Positions 1-10,860 of a stretch of DNA of 33,177 bases are shown here, piece after piece. Below the pieces are notes generated by a model. The model did not search any database. It saw nothing but the letters and a program-made list of their open reading frames with translations, and was not told where the DNA came from. The position numbers and the translations under genes are program-made. How positions within the stretch are numbered: the first letter of the stretch is position 1; the number at the start of each line of letters is the position of its first letter. This DNA comes from Smittium culicis (lineage: Eukaryota > Kickxellomycota > Harpellomycetes > Harpellales > Legeriomycetaceae), in the NCBI GenBank assembly GCA_001970855.1, contig LSSN01003696.1, forward strand, positions 1 through 33,177, read 5' to 3'.

Positions 1-334
1 CAAATTAGTCGAAATAATCAAATTCGTTAAATTCGGCGATTTGCGTGCTTTTTTTTTTTTTTTCGATTTGGCTAATTAAAACCGTGCACCAAACTTGGGC
101 ACTTACAATTTAATTGCAAAAGTTAAACTTTGTCTAAAGAGACCAAACTTGTACCAAAATGTAGCTCTTGGCTAGGTCAACAAAGTTGTATTAATAAGTT
201 AAAGTCGATAGACTACGTGTTCGATGGTTATAGTCAATTTTATTTATTAAGGGCGTAAAAAAAAGTGAATAGTAGATAAGAAATAAAATTTTATAGATTC
301 TCTAATCCTATTGGCTCGCCCAAGAAAAACTTTT

Positions 335-370
<36 letters not shown>

Positions 371-978
371 CTTGAATTTTTGGTCGACGATTTTCATGTT
401 CGACAGGCGCTGGGCGGTCCGGAATGTGCCCATACGCATTTTTCCAATGTCCTGAAGGCCCAGAAACAGATAGAGTTGAGTTTTTTTTATTAATTTCCTG
501 CAGACAGCTATCTTTTAACCTTGTGGAGTAACTGATATCCTTACCCGTTATTCACAGTAATTATCCAATAACCAAAATAAAACAGAATATAATTAAAAAG
601 TGCTGAATGTATGATAGAAAATATCTATTTTTAGAAATGGGAATCAAAAAGATGTAGGTTAGATAAAACTAGATAGCAAAACTAAATTAGATGTAATATA
701 ATTGAGAAATAGTGTAAGAGTATAAATAATATTTCAAGAGAGAATAAATGGCTTGTTAATGTATTTAGTTTGTGTTATTGATTGATAAGGATAAAAGATA
801 AATTTGATAAGGAGGAAGGTATTAGTTGAATACAATCCTAGTTTAATTATTAAAGCTTCAATAATTTGATTAGTATGAGACTTTAGTTTTTTATAGGGGA
901 TGATACTTTAGCTGGATATTAATTATTTCTTATTATAAAAGATTTCATTCTTTTTTTTTTTGTGGGAGCAGGTTCGTA
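1..978. other. Non-coding leader region, no supported gene
   Basis: No reading frame here is convincing. The stretch holds a GA dinucleotide tract (339-369), a short G+C-richer island (about 375-485) with several open frames but no recognisable protein, and AT-rich DNA up to the 3' end of the CNT gene. The last part, just downstream of the CNT stop codon, is T/A-rich and would contain that gene's 3' UTR. Confidence 0.6.
339..369. repeat. (GA)n microsatellite
   Basis: About 15 uninterrupted GA dinucleotides, read directly. It lies immediately beside the G+C-richer island at 375-485. No gene can be attached to it. Confidence 0.97.
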
Positions 979-2655
979 TTATAGAAGGAGACCAGCAATG
1001 GCAGCAGATATACAGGTGGCGATGAAACCGGTGAACATTGCAGATAAAGCGAGTTGTGCGATATCAGACTTTCTTTTAGGGGCGATTGCACCGATGGCAC
1101 CAATTTGCATACCAATAGATGCCAAGTTAGCGAAACCGCAAAGAGCAAATTGAATGATAATTCTAGATCTAGGCTGGATGATGCTGAAGACAGAGACGCC
1201 GTCTTTGGGAGCGACCATGAGATCAGTGTAGGCGACGAATTCATTAGCGACGAGTTTCGTGCCTAAGAGTTTAGAGACTTCAAGGAGATCGCCTTTTGGA
1301 ACACCGAGCAACCAAGCTAAGGGGTAGAGAATATAACCCAAAATCAAATTGAGAGTAATTTCGGTATCTGTAACAAAGTGACCAAGCCAGGTGAGCATGA
1401 AGTTGGTGAAGCTGAGGAGGGAGATGATAGCAATCAAAGAGGCAGCGATGAGTAGCGATAGAGTCATACCAAGGGCGGCACCGTTACCAGCAGCGTGCAA
1501 AAAGTTAACATCTTCAGTTTCGTTGGTTGGAACAACGGCTTTACCCTTGGTCAAGGATTCTTCGGTTTCAGGGTACCTTAGTTTGGACATGGCTAATGAG
1601 CAAGGGATAGACATGATACAGGAGGTGATGATATAAGTCAATTCGACGTTAAGGGATAAGTAACCAGAGAGTACAGAACCAGAGATGGTTGAGAAACCAG
1701 AGGTCATGATAGCGTGGAGTTCAGATTTAGTCATAAATTCGACATACTGAGCAACGAGGACTGCCGATTCACCTTGTCCGACGAAGGGGCAAGCAGAAGC
1801 AACAACAGATTCAGAGCCGGAGGTGCCCATTAATTTGGTGAAGAAAACGGACAATTTTCCGACAAGCCATTGCATACCGCCAAGGAAGTATACGATCTGG
1901 ATAAAAGCGACGAAGAAGATGACAGCAGGGAAAACGGAGAATGCGAAACTGGGGAATGTAGATATGAGATCACTTCCAAATAAGAACTGAGACCCAGAGT
2001 CAGCAAAAGATAGAAGACCTCTGGCAACATCAGAGAGCCATTTGAAGAACTGTAATCCAGCTTCTGTTTTGATTACAATAATACCAAGGATAAGCTGGAT
2101 GAACTGGCCAGTAATGACGGTGTACCACTCAATCTGTCTAGGGTGTTTAGATAAAGCAGCCATGATAGCAATGATGATCAAAATGCCGCCAAAAGATTGG
2201 ATTCGGCTTCCCCTTGAGCCATATTGGGTAACGGGCAATGCTAGAGACACGATCAAGAAGACAGCGAAGACGACGATGGCGTAAACCATGATTCTCATTC
2301 TTTCAGGAATGAGGCTACATGGCTTGACAACTACAAGATTCCAGCAGGCGCCAAAGCCTTTGGACAAGAAGCTGCTATCCATATAAATGAAGACAAGTTT
2401 AAGCGAGATAAAGACGTAGAGGAAAATCAAAGGAAGAACATCAGATAATGCGGTTTTCCTTTTTTTTCCGATAGCAAAACCAAAGTAAACAGTCAAAAGT
2501 ATCCAGAAGATACCGATGAAGTAAGGTTTAAGCATATTGACAATCTGCATATACTTTGAGGGTTCAGCAGTAGCAGAAGGGTGGAGGCCTTCCTTATTGA
2601 TAGAACCCGATTCCATGGAATCAGGGGAGACATCGACTTGTTTATGATCGAGCAT
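979..2655 (-). CDS. Concentrative nucleoside transporter (CNT/NupC family, SLC28-like)
   Basis: A single uninterrupted frame of 558 codons encodes a polytopic membrane protein. CNT proteins import nucleosides against a gradient by coupling to H+ or Na+, usually at the plasma membrane. The first ~40 residues are hydrophilic, and hydrophobic segments follow to the end. Family landmarks are clear: MQWLVGKL (261-268), SESVVAS (281-287), the GQxE nucleobase-binding hairpin (293-296), TKSELHAIMT (309-318), STISGSVLSGY (322-332), NEFVAY (471-476) and the C-terminal GFANLASIG...APKRKSDIA (507-533). The usual Thr of GQTE is Gly here (Gly295), which may affect substrate choice. The start at 2655 gives a plausible cytosolic tail, and no upstream exon is needed. 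Its upstream neighbour is a 3.5 kb spacer. Family assignment is secure; substrate and coupling ion are not read from the sequence. Confidence 0.94.
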   Translation of the reverse strand: MLDHKQVDVSPDSMESGSINKEGLHPSATAEPSKYMQIVNMLKPYFIGIFWILLTVYFGFAIGKKRKTALSDVLPLIFLYVFISLKLVFIYMDSSFLSKGFGACWNLVVVKPCSLIPERMRIMVYAIVVFAVFLIVSLALPVTQYGSRGSRIQSFGGILIIIAIMAALSKHPRQIEWYTVITGQFIQLILGIIVIKTEAGLQFFKWLSDVARGLLSFADSGSQFLFGSDLISTFPSFAFSVFPAVIFFVAFIQIVYFLGGMQWLVGKLSVFFTKLMGTSGSESVVASACPFVGQGESAVLVAQYVEFMTKSELHAIMTSGFSTISGSVLSGYLSLNVELTYIITSCIMSIPCSLAMSKLRYPETEESLTKGKAVVPTNETEDVNFLHAAGNGAALGMTLSLLIAASLIAIISLLSFTNFMLTWLGHFVTDTEITLNLILGYILYPLAWLLGVPKGDLLEVSKLLGTKLVANEFVAYTDLMVAPKDGVSVFSIIQPRSRIIIQFALCGFANLASIGMQIGAIGAIAPKRKSDIAQLALSAMFTGFIATCISAAIAGLLL

Positions 2656-5600
2656 TATATTATTAAAGGGTTATTTAAATATAAATATCAAGGGGTTGAA
2701 ATATAGGTATGGTGGAGATGGTGACAAATATATCTCAACGATAAATGGAATTAAATTAAATAGAGCAGAAATTAAATTAAGATTTGAATTAGCTTAATGG
2801 AATTAGTATAATATACAGACTTTTTTTTAAACTAGAAATTTATTTGAGACAGAAAAGTAGCTGGTATTAATACTTTTTCCAAAAAAAAAAAATAATAATA
2901 ATAATTATTCAATAAAAATTTTTTTGAATAGTTTGAAGTCTATGGCATTTCTTGTATGACACATTTTATTATGGCAGCTTATAATTTTATATTTTTTTAT
3001 TTAATTACAAGCTTTTAATATTTATCAATCTCTTGATTTGGAGACGACGCTGTTGTTTGGCATCTTATTTTTCTGTTTTGGCTAATCAGCTCGGCACCAA
3101 ATATTCCAAACATTTTCCCCCTACTTATTCTATAGTTTATGGTGGTGTCAAAAAAAAAATATACATATAATTTATGGACTCGGCAGTGTGAATTTCCTGG
3201 CCCATTTCCTATTTAAGAAGCGGATGTGAATATAAAACACTTATTCGATAAACAGGGTGTCAAGTTGCCTCGATTCCAATCTCAGCCAATGGTTATAGCC
3301 TTGACCCACTTTTTTATTTTCAGCGAAAGTTATTGGCACGATAACAGTAATAGAAGCCTTGATCCTAATTGATAAAGTTTGTTGGTTTTACTTAATTTGA
3401 ATTGAGGCTGTTGGTTATACTTAAATTTGACAGTTTGTTATCTTTTTTTAAGCCTTATTTGACATAGTTTGTTATATTTGATAGTTTGTATTAGTATAGG
3501 GACGAAAATACTATTTTCAGAAATTATAAATGATTTGCTTTTGAGGTTTATTGTTAGTCTTGACGTTTTTTAAGTATGCGTTAATGTGTGTATTGGCATG
3601 GAAAGGTTTCTTTTTTTTTTTAGTTTGGATATTAAGTATACAAGAATGAGGAAGTGTTTCATCGCAGTTATTGGAGGATTCAATCATTTGTATCGATGTT
3701 TAGGTAAGAGAGTATATGCTTAGGTAAGACTGGGATGATTTAAATGTGGGCGTATGTAATGGGGATGAGTATATTTGCAGAATTAGCTAAACTACGTAAA
3801 TATTACACTATTTTTCAGGGTGATTTTGACGGAACAAATTATCAAATTTGAGTCGCAAACATTTTAAATCCTTAGACTAATAATAATATTTTTGAATAGT
3901 AAATATAGCCACCTATTGGCTAACGCTGTCTGATATCTAGTGGTCATTGGCTTTAATTCAAGCTTGTTTTTAGTTTATAGAAATTATTGGTCTGATTGAA
4001 TTTAAATTCAATAGTTGGCAATAAATGAAGTTATTGGCTATTTAGGCGCCTAGGTAAATAAATTAGCGTATTTTAAGAATTTTAGCTATACCATGAAATT
4101 ATTTTGGCGATTATTTTAGCTTTAGAAGGCGCAAAATACTCCTTATACTTATCGATGCCATTTTTTTATGGACATTAAAGCGTCACGCTTTATATTATCG
4201 CAACATTTCCGGAGAGTTAATTTACAAATAGGGAGTTTTATGATAAGATTTTTTTTAGGTCGAATTGATAATATGTATAGGCCAAGAATTAGAAATCGTT
4301 ACACCAAGAAAATAGCACTTTTGCTAATATAAATACATTCGGCATAAATGTAATTATCGATTGAAACTTCGGATGATTTAGATTTTATTTTCTAATATCA
4401 TTAATAAGTAAAAGTAAAGCTGGTGTGATGAAAAATAAAATAACACGAAATGGCCCTAAATACTCATCAATAGCTCCCAACTTTGCTATAAAACAAGCAT
4501 CTTTATGCGCGCTTTGGTTTCAAGTAATGTAATCAAAGCACTTTTATTAAGTAATTCGACGGTAATAATCAGATTATTTCTTTTCTGAATTTGGCGCTTG
4601 ACCATTCGCTAATTCTGGAATTAAAGCAATTGAAAATCTGGTTTAATTAATTCCTGTTAGGTAAAAGCGCTCGATACATAAAAGTTTGTGTCTAATTCGC
4701 ATTCGTGGCACTGAAAAATTATATAATAATTTAAAATGATATAAAACTCCGCTCTTCTTTCCCTCTCCATTTCGCACTATTCGATTCTTTTCTACTGTCT
4801 CTTTGTCCATGTTTACTTGACTGCTGCCAGAAAAAATCGTTTGTAAGCAGCAGTAAGCTACTTGCGAAGAAAATTGAAGCTCAAGAATTTTAAAAAATAA
4901 AATTTTTATGCGAGGCAAGAGAAAATATAAAACTATTTTCGCTGAGTAAACTGCACTTGTAGGAATGTGATAAATAAATATCACCCCACTTCGAGAACTA
5001 CTTACTCTGCTTATCTTGGTCAATCAATTTATATGGAAATTAATAATAAAAGCAACCATGAATCAAATCGGTTTTTTATTTTAAGGGGTCGTTTTTATTT
5101 TACTCGGTGAAAATCTCCTAAACATACAAGCTAGAGTCAAACGATAGCTAATTGTTTCATATCTCTTCGCCACATTAAGCTCTACCATACACAACTCACA
5201 AACTATCCGCACTTGTGACTATTCACTAACTATCCTAACTTCATTATTCACTCCATTTTCCACACTTGTGGTTATTCAGTAACTATCCTAACTTGTGACT
5301 ATTCGTTAACTACCCTAACTTGTGAGTATTCACTAACTTTCCGAACTTGTGATTATTAACTAACTACCCTATCTTGTGAGTATTCACCACATAGCATAGT
5401 TACATTGCTTTCATTTATCCAAAAAAAAATCTTACCTTTTATTCCAAAATATCGCCTACTTTTCATTTACAGAAACGTTCAACTTGATTCCCACCTCGCG
5501 ATTGTCTGAAATCTTGATAGAATTAAATCCACTCTGCCATTCCTCTAACGCTATATCCTCTGTACAAAGCATAGATTTATTACTATTTTGAGATGTCTTA

Positions 5601-6146
5601 CGATACAAAACTTATTTGTTACTCGCAGGAAAAAAAATTTTTATCTAATTTTTGTATTGTCTAGATGTTACTCTAGTCGAATATATTACATATAACCCCT
5701 ACTCGCCCCAGTCCCCCCTCCCCCACATACGAATCTCCGTCACAGTACATCCTAGTTTAAACCAACGCACTATAAAGCTAGTGTAGTATGTACTGATCAA
5801 GGCATATTTTACTTCCAATTGGCTCTGATTAATCAAAATTTAACTAGTTTAAACCCTATTCGCTTATAAACCTTAAGATCAACAAATCAGGTTTATATAC
5901 CAAAACTTTGATTGTCCAATAGAAACTTTTTTTTTGGCTTTAAAGAATTTCTACTAATTAACTTTATACCTATACCGCAATTCTTATTTTCAAAATGAAA
6001 AGTATTCTTTTATTACTATTACGATTTAGCCAAAAATAATTTTTATAAAGACATTTGAATCGCTATACATTATCAGTCCTATAAAAATTAATTAAACATA
6101 CATATAATTATAGTACAATCAAAATATATTCTATAAACACCCTGAG
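2656..6146. other. 3.5 kb intergenic spacer between divergent genes
   Basis: This separates the divergently oriented CNT and TFB1M-like genes. I find no credible gene; the longest frame (4643-5023, minus) has low-complexity, unrecognisable content. The stretch holds six ATTGGC/GCCAAT motifs between about 3284 and 4040, degenerate AGTTTGTTA copies near 3376-3490, and a 27-bp tandem repeat at 5212-5390. Both promoters should lie within it. Confidence 0.6.
5212..5390. repeat. 27-bp minisatellite, about 6.6 copies
   Basis: Seven consecutive units begin with CTTGTG or a variant, with starts at 5212, 5239, 5265, 5292, 5319, 5346 and 5373. All full units are 27 bp except the second, which is 26 bp and diverged. 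The last is truncated. The consensus reads approximately CTTGTGACTATTCACTAA followed by CTATCCTAA. All frames contain stops or are broken by the 26-bp unit, so it is not coding. Confidence 0.93.
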
Positions 6147-7935
6147 ATGCCTCCTGCTAAATTACCTGCTCTGCCTACAATTCGTGATCTAATCAGACTC
6201 TACGATTTAACCGCGAAATCACAGCTCAGTCAAAACTTTATACTCGACAAAAACGTCACAGGTAAAATATCTCGCCGCTTCTGTAAAAAAAAAAATTTCT
6301 TTTCTTTTAATTACATCAAATACAAATCCTCTTTTATATATTTATATATAGACAAGATAGTTTCGAAAGCGAAACCAAAGTTAAAAAATAATTTGATAGT
6401 AGAAGTTGGTCCAGGTACTTCAATCCCCTTCATCTCTCCAATTTCCCAATAAATCTAAAGCGTATTCCTTTACTCACCGCTACTATTTCTGATTGTAACA
6501 AATAGGTCCCGGTTTGCTCACCAGATCGTTATTGGACTATGGCGTGAAAGACATAATAGCTGTCGAAAAGGACGAACGATTTACGCCCCTGCTAAATGTA
6601 AACTTTTGCCTTTTTTATTTTTATTTTTTACAACGAAACAGTGAATTTTTTTTTTACTTTTAATCTATAAGGGCCAACATTTATACATACAATTACTTAA
6701 TTCAACTTTATTACGGGGACGAAATATAATTTAAAAAATAGCAATTGTCTGAAGCTTCAGATAATAGATTTACGCCCATGATGGGCGATATGCTTAAAAT
6801 AGATCATTCTGACATTATCCGAAAATACTTGGACAAGAAAAAAGAAAGAGGCGAGCCTGAAGGTATATTCTTTCTTTCATGGACTTTTTTTTTTAAAAAT
6901 AAAAATTAATTGTACGTGAATATAAATTATAGAGATTGAGGGCGTGCATGTTGTGGGTAACTTACCATTCAACATATCGACAACACTTCTATCGAGTTGG
7001 CTGAAAATGCTGCATAACAAGCAAGGGATATTCCAGTTCAAAAACTCAAAGATGACCCTCATGTTCCAAAAAGAAGTTGGCCAGGTAAAACAAAAACTGC
7101 AGGTTTTTCTTTTCTCCCCCTCCTTTCATTCAAATCCCATCTTTTGACTAATGCTACTACTCCCATTATTACTGATGCTATTTCTTGAATATACCATCTC
7201 TACTATATGATTTTTGTTTTTAAATTTTTTTTTTTCGTTTATAGAGAATAGCTGCGCCTTCAGGAAATAGTATGAGAGGGAGGTTGTCAGTAATGTCCCA
7301 GTCTATTTGCGAAGTTAAGGAGGTCTACTTGGTTAACCCTGCCAGCTTCGTACCATCGCCAAAAGTATTAAATCGAGCCCCCCCAGCTTTTCTTTTTAAA
7401 AAAAAATAAAACGAATGAATATACCATTACATAAAATATTCGTTCATGTTATTCATTCTAGGTTAGCGCTGTAGTTGTTAATTTAACGCCGCTTGAAGCT
7501 CCGATTATACAGTGTATGTATACCCATCTTAGGGAGTTTGGTTTACCAATGAAGCATACCACAATAAAAGTATTTAACTATATTTAAATATATATTTAAC
7601 TATTTAGCATCGTTCGAGTCGCTTGAAGACCTGACCAGGTTCTTTTTTGTCAAGAGGCGGAAAACTGTCGGAAGAATAATCAAGTAAACAACATCACTTC
7701 ATTATCTATATATATATTATTGCTATATTTCTTAGCTTTTATACAATCCTATACATACTAAAAATAATAATTATAATTTTTTAGGGGCTGGGATGCGGAG
7801 ATGCTTCCGCTGCTTGAACTTGCTGGAATTTCGAGTTTCTTGAGACCGCAAGATATCGATACTGATAAGATCTGCGCATTGGCCAAGATTCTTGAAGATA
7901 GAAACATCATACTCCCGTTCAGCAAAGACTATTAG
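6147..7935 (+). CDS. TFB1M: Mitochondrial rRNA adenine dimethyltransferase, TFB1M/KsgA family
   Basis: Nine exons: 6147-6261, 6352-6414, 6506-6597, 6742-6862, 6933-7084, 7245-7364, 7462-7513, 7608-7683, 7785-7935. They sum to 942 bases (313 aa) with GT...AG at every junction and no in-frame stop. The family dimethylates two adjacent adenines in the small-subunit rRNA 3' hairpin using S-adenosylmethionine. The N-terminal LPALPTIRDLIRLY (6-19) is characteristic of the metazoan-type mitochondrial TFB1M, as is LSQNFILD (27-34). The SAM loop is EVGPGPGLLT (56-65), the acidic ribose-binding residue is Glu80 in AVEKD, the catalytic motif is NLPFNIS (140-146), and FVPSPKV (216-222) and KRRKT (254-258) follow. 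Length is close to human TFB1M (346 aa). It converges on the MTM1 homologue 207 bp downstream. Exon 7 is short and its donor (GTATGT at 7514) was chosen because it restores the family reading. Confidence 0.93.
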
Positions 7936-8142
7936 AAAAATATAAAATAATTAAAACTAAACAATCCTTCTGTTCTGTTGTGAGTAAATAAAATATTGAT
8001 ACAGAAACAAAAAGAAGAAAAAAAAAATCTGTTATTTATAAGGAAATATTCGCATTATTATATTATTGACTTTAATCATTATAAAACTTGGGGTAAAAAT
8101 TTACATTTAAAAAAGTTCTAATAACTAACAATAATAAAAAAT

Positions 8143-9495
8143 CTATTTTATAAACAAAGACTTTCCAAACTCGTAGCTAGTGATCATAATTGCGCATGCA
8201 GGTGCGATTTTGATGAGCCTTGGGGCCAGACCAGTGTATAGCCCAGCCCAGCCTTCATTGGCGATTATGTTTCTAATAATGGAGGTCACTTTGACGTTGC
8301 TGGCGCTAGTTTGAGGATTGAAACTACCAGCAGCAGGCAGACTTCCGAACCCGTTGTTATTATTGAGAGCAACCTGCCTAGCAGTTTTAGCTACATCGAA
8401 CGGGTTCGTTAGAACAGCAGCGATACTGCCTGATAGAGCCCCTGAGACGAACGTGGTGGTGAAACTTTTCGCGCCTGTGTCATACTCGTGTGTAAGCATT
8501 GAGCTGATCTGCTCGTAGCCAAACCAGTAAGCTGCGGAGAAAGGCACGTCTCTCCACAGAGTTGGAAGCAGGCCGGCCCATAAAGTGCGTAATCCGTCGG
8601 TTTTGATTAGCTGTTTAAGGCCTGACGTAACAACACTTAGCTGCATCGATGAAGATGACTGCATGATGGTTCTGGTTAGTTCTAATGGGGATATTATGGT
8701 CGCGCTGATAGAGCGGGCTATGCAGCCTGCGAGGAGAGGGGAGTAGATATCAAAGTTTTTATTATTAGCACCGTAGACTTTGAGTTTAGACCTGAGGACG
8801 TCGTAGCCAACGTAGTAAATGACAGTTGAGGGGAGAGCAGCCACTAAAGTTACGTTTAGACCTCTCCACAGCCCACTTGCACCTTCTGCCCTAAAAATGG
8901 TTTTAAATCCATCTAAGGTGCCGTTTATTACAGTAGAAGAAGTGCTGGGGGTGTAAGCTCTTAAACTAGAAATAGCTTCATGAGATACATAGCTTGGGGT
9001 GAATTTCATAGGTTTGAAGGAGGGGCAAACATAGTTTGTACAGTTTCTGAAGGAGGAGTTATTATTTTTGGAGGAGTGTAGTATTTTAGATAAATGTGGG
9101 ATTATATTGAATAGATTAGGATATATTTTCGAGCTCTTGTAAAATGGAGAAAAGTTGGCGCATTTGCAGTTTTCTACTTTTAAGTATTTATAGCTATAAT
9201 TTTTGAGATATTTGGGAGCTTTTTTTGAAAAGATGGAGGAAGATTTTGATGTTTGGTTGGATACTAGTTGGGATTGCATTCGCACTTTTACGACATCAAA
9301 AGGAGTCACTAATTTAGCAGATAAATAGGATTAGATACGGGAGTTAAGACGCTAATTTAAGCATAAAATGAAAATTTAAAAATGAATGGAGAGCTTACTT
9401 AGTATTGAGGTTGACATTCCACCTATTATGGCAGAGACTAACTTCCCAGCGATAGGGATTTCATTTTCAGGTGTTTTCATACTGCTAGAAGACAT
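8143..9495 (-). CDS. MTM1: Mitochondrial carrier of the MTM1/SLC25A39-SLC25A40 group
   Basis: Two exons, 9399-9495 and 8143-9308, with a 90-bp intron (GTAAGC...TTAG) splitting a Met codon. The product is 420 aa. It has the three-repeat mitochondrial carrier fold with signatures PFDVVK (35-40), PLELTR (240-245) and PFDVAK (335-340). The unusually long Asn/Ser/Lys-rich matrix loop after the first signature carries four cysteines (C80, C82, C122, C127), then GTLDGFKTIFRAEG and GLWRGL. This loop is the hallmark of SLC25A39/MTM1, where matrix-loop cysteines are reported to bind an iron-sulfur cluster and regulate the protein. Members supply mitochondria with glutathione and influence manganese superoxide dismutase and heme/iron handling. 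Substrate here is inferred from family. A run of ten Cs on the coding strand (9513-9522) lies 18 bases upstream of the ATG, and a GATA-like motif cluster lies further upstream. Confidence 0.93.
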
Positions 9496-9901
9496 ATATA
9501 GATACTAAAGGAGGGGGGGGGGAGATGCGTTGATGATTGCTGGGATATATATTGAAATACAAATTGATAAATAGGAGTGGTGGTATGGTCTAGTTAATAT
9601 TCTATGTACACAACTGGTGTTAAAAAACCGGAGAATTATATATAAGGTATATTCAATGCTAAATTAAATTAGTTTGAATGGATAAGGGAATTGGAAGTTT
9701 ATATATAACTAAAAAGTTTTAGAAAAAGTTTGAAAGCTGGTGCATAAGAATAGCACAGAACCTAAAGATATTTATCAGCTCTAAAAAAAATGTAGAAATG
9801 TTGTCATATCAACTCGTGAGCTTTAAAATATGCATTTCTAATTTTTTTTTTTTTTCTTTTTATTCTCATTTTTCACGGAATTTGCGCATTGAGCCATTCT
9901 T

Positions 9902-10615
9902 ATCTGATTTATCACATCTTTGACTTGCTTAGTCAGTAGCCACACTCTCAAATTCGCAATAATCCCGCCCCATCCAAACCAAGCGACCAATACAATACGC
10001 CTGCGAATCATCACTGCCGAATTTATCTGATTTCGCTTCTTGATTTTTTGCACCCAATACCTGAGTCGCTTTTTATCTGATCTCATTCTTGGCTTTGTAT
10101 AACCAATATTTACACTACGCTATATTTATCCTTCACAGGATTAAAGCAAATAATTCAAGCACAGCTATTGGGCACCGAAATAACGTTCTCCAGAAGCGAT
10201 CCTCTCTGGCCTACTTTGCCATCTTAATTAAATCCTAAAATGTAAATATCCAACAGCCAATCGCCAGCCTTAATATTGATCTTCAATCTGATAGAAGTGT
10301 ACCAAGCTAACTGACGCCTAATTAATAACTAGCTTGTACATATGAGCCTCATACAAAGCATCTAACAACGCTGCATACCTACATCTCTGGCATATTATTC
10401 CTAGAACCATTATGCTACCCCAATACAAGCCTTTAAAAAAACGCTGCGTCGTTTAGCAATGTTACCTCGCTAAACCATAAAAAGAACATCTTTACTTTTA
10501 CTTTTAATCTGATACTCTTAATCGCTTATACTATCTGATATCGTAGCTATCCACAGCCCTCCATTTATTATCTGATACTCTCGTCACCTATACTACCCTC
10601 TCAATTACTATCTGA
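9902..10615 (+). repeat. Cluster of eight ATCTGA (GATA-like) motifs
   Basis: ATCTGA occurs in the same orientation at 9902, 10025, 10075, 10286, 10507, 10533, 10570 and 10610. Several copies read TTATCTGAT, whose complement contains AGATAA, a GATA-factor consensus. Two stretches beginning ATCTGATACTCT (10507 and 10570) resemble each other over about 28 bases, so part of the cluster may be a decayed tandem repeat. It lies 0.4-1.1 kb upstream of the MTM1 start. Confidence 0.6.
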
Positions 10616-10838
10616 ATATTTTGCTTTGGCTTTTCTCAAATATATTATGGCCCATCACCACTAATCATTGAAGTGCACTACATATACATAATAATACCAG
10701 TAATCCAATTAACACCTTCTAGCTTAACCTGCCCTCTATCAGCTTTCAAGCTGCATTTAGCGCATATACATTTCGCTCTCAAAACTAGAGTAAATACAAA
10801 ACTCTCAAACGTAATTGAATTGCGTTTTTATCTCATAT

Positions 10839-10860
10839 TTAACCCTTTCACGCCCGGCAG
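10839..10860 (+). other. Possible TTAA-flanked transposon end (left)
   Basis: TTAA is followed by CCCTTTCACGCCCGGCAG. This has the form of a piggyBac-type 5' end (TTAA target, CCC start). A related sequence in inverted orientation lies at 17707-17729. No transposase is seen, so the call is tentative. Confidence 0.3.

Noticed and set aside
4643..5023. 126-codon minus-strand frame in the 3.5 kb spacer
   Set aside because: No recognisable domain, mixed low-complexity content, AT-rich codons without the pattern of neighbouring genes. Treated as chance.
7331..7350. TTAACCCTGCC, resembling a TTAA-type transposon end
   Set aside because: It lies inside a conserved TFB1M exon and has no partner end.
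7462..7600. Reading TFB1M exon 7 straight through to 7560 or beyond
   Set aside because: That reading runs into a stop and loses the family match. The GTATGT donor at 7514 with the acceptor at 7607 restores the expected KRRKT segment.
9838..10086. 82-codon minus-strand frame upstream of MTM1
   Set aside because: Ends in a poly-Lys tail from a poly-T tract and matches no family. It lies within the repeated ATCTGA region.
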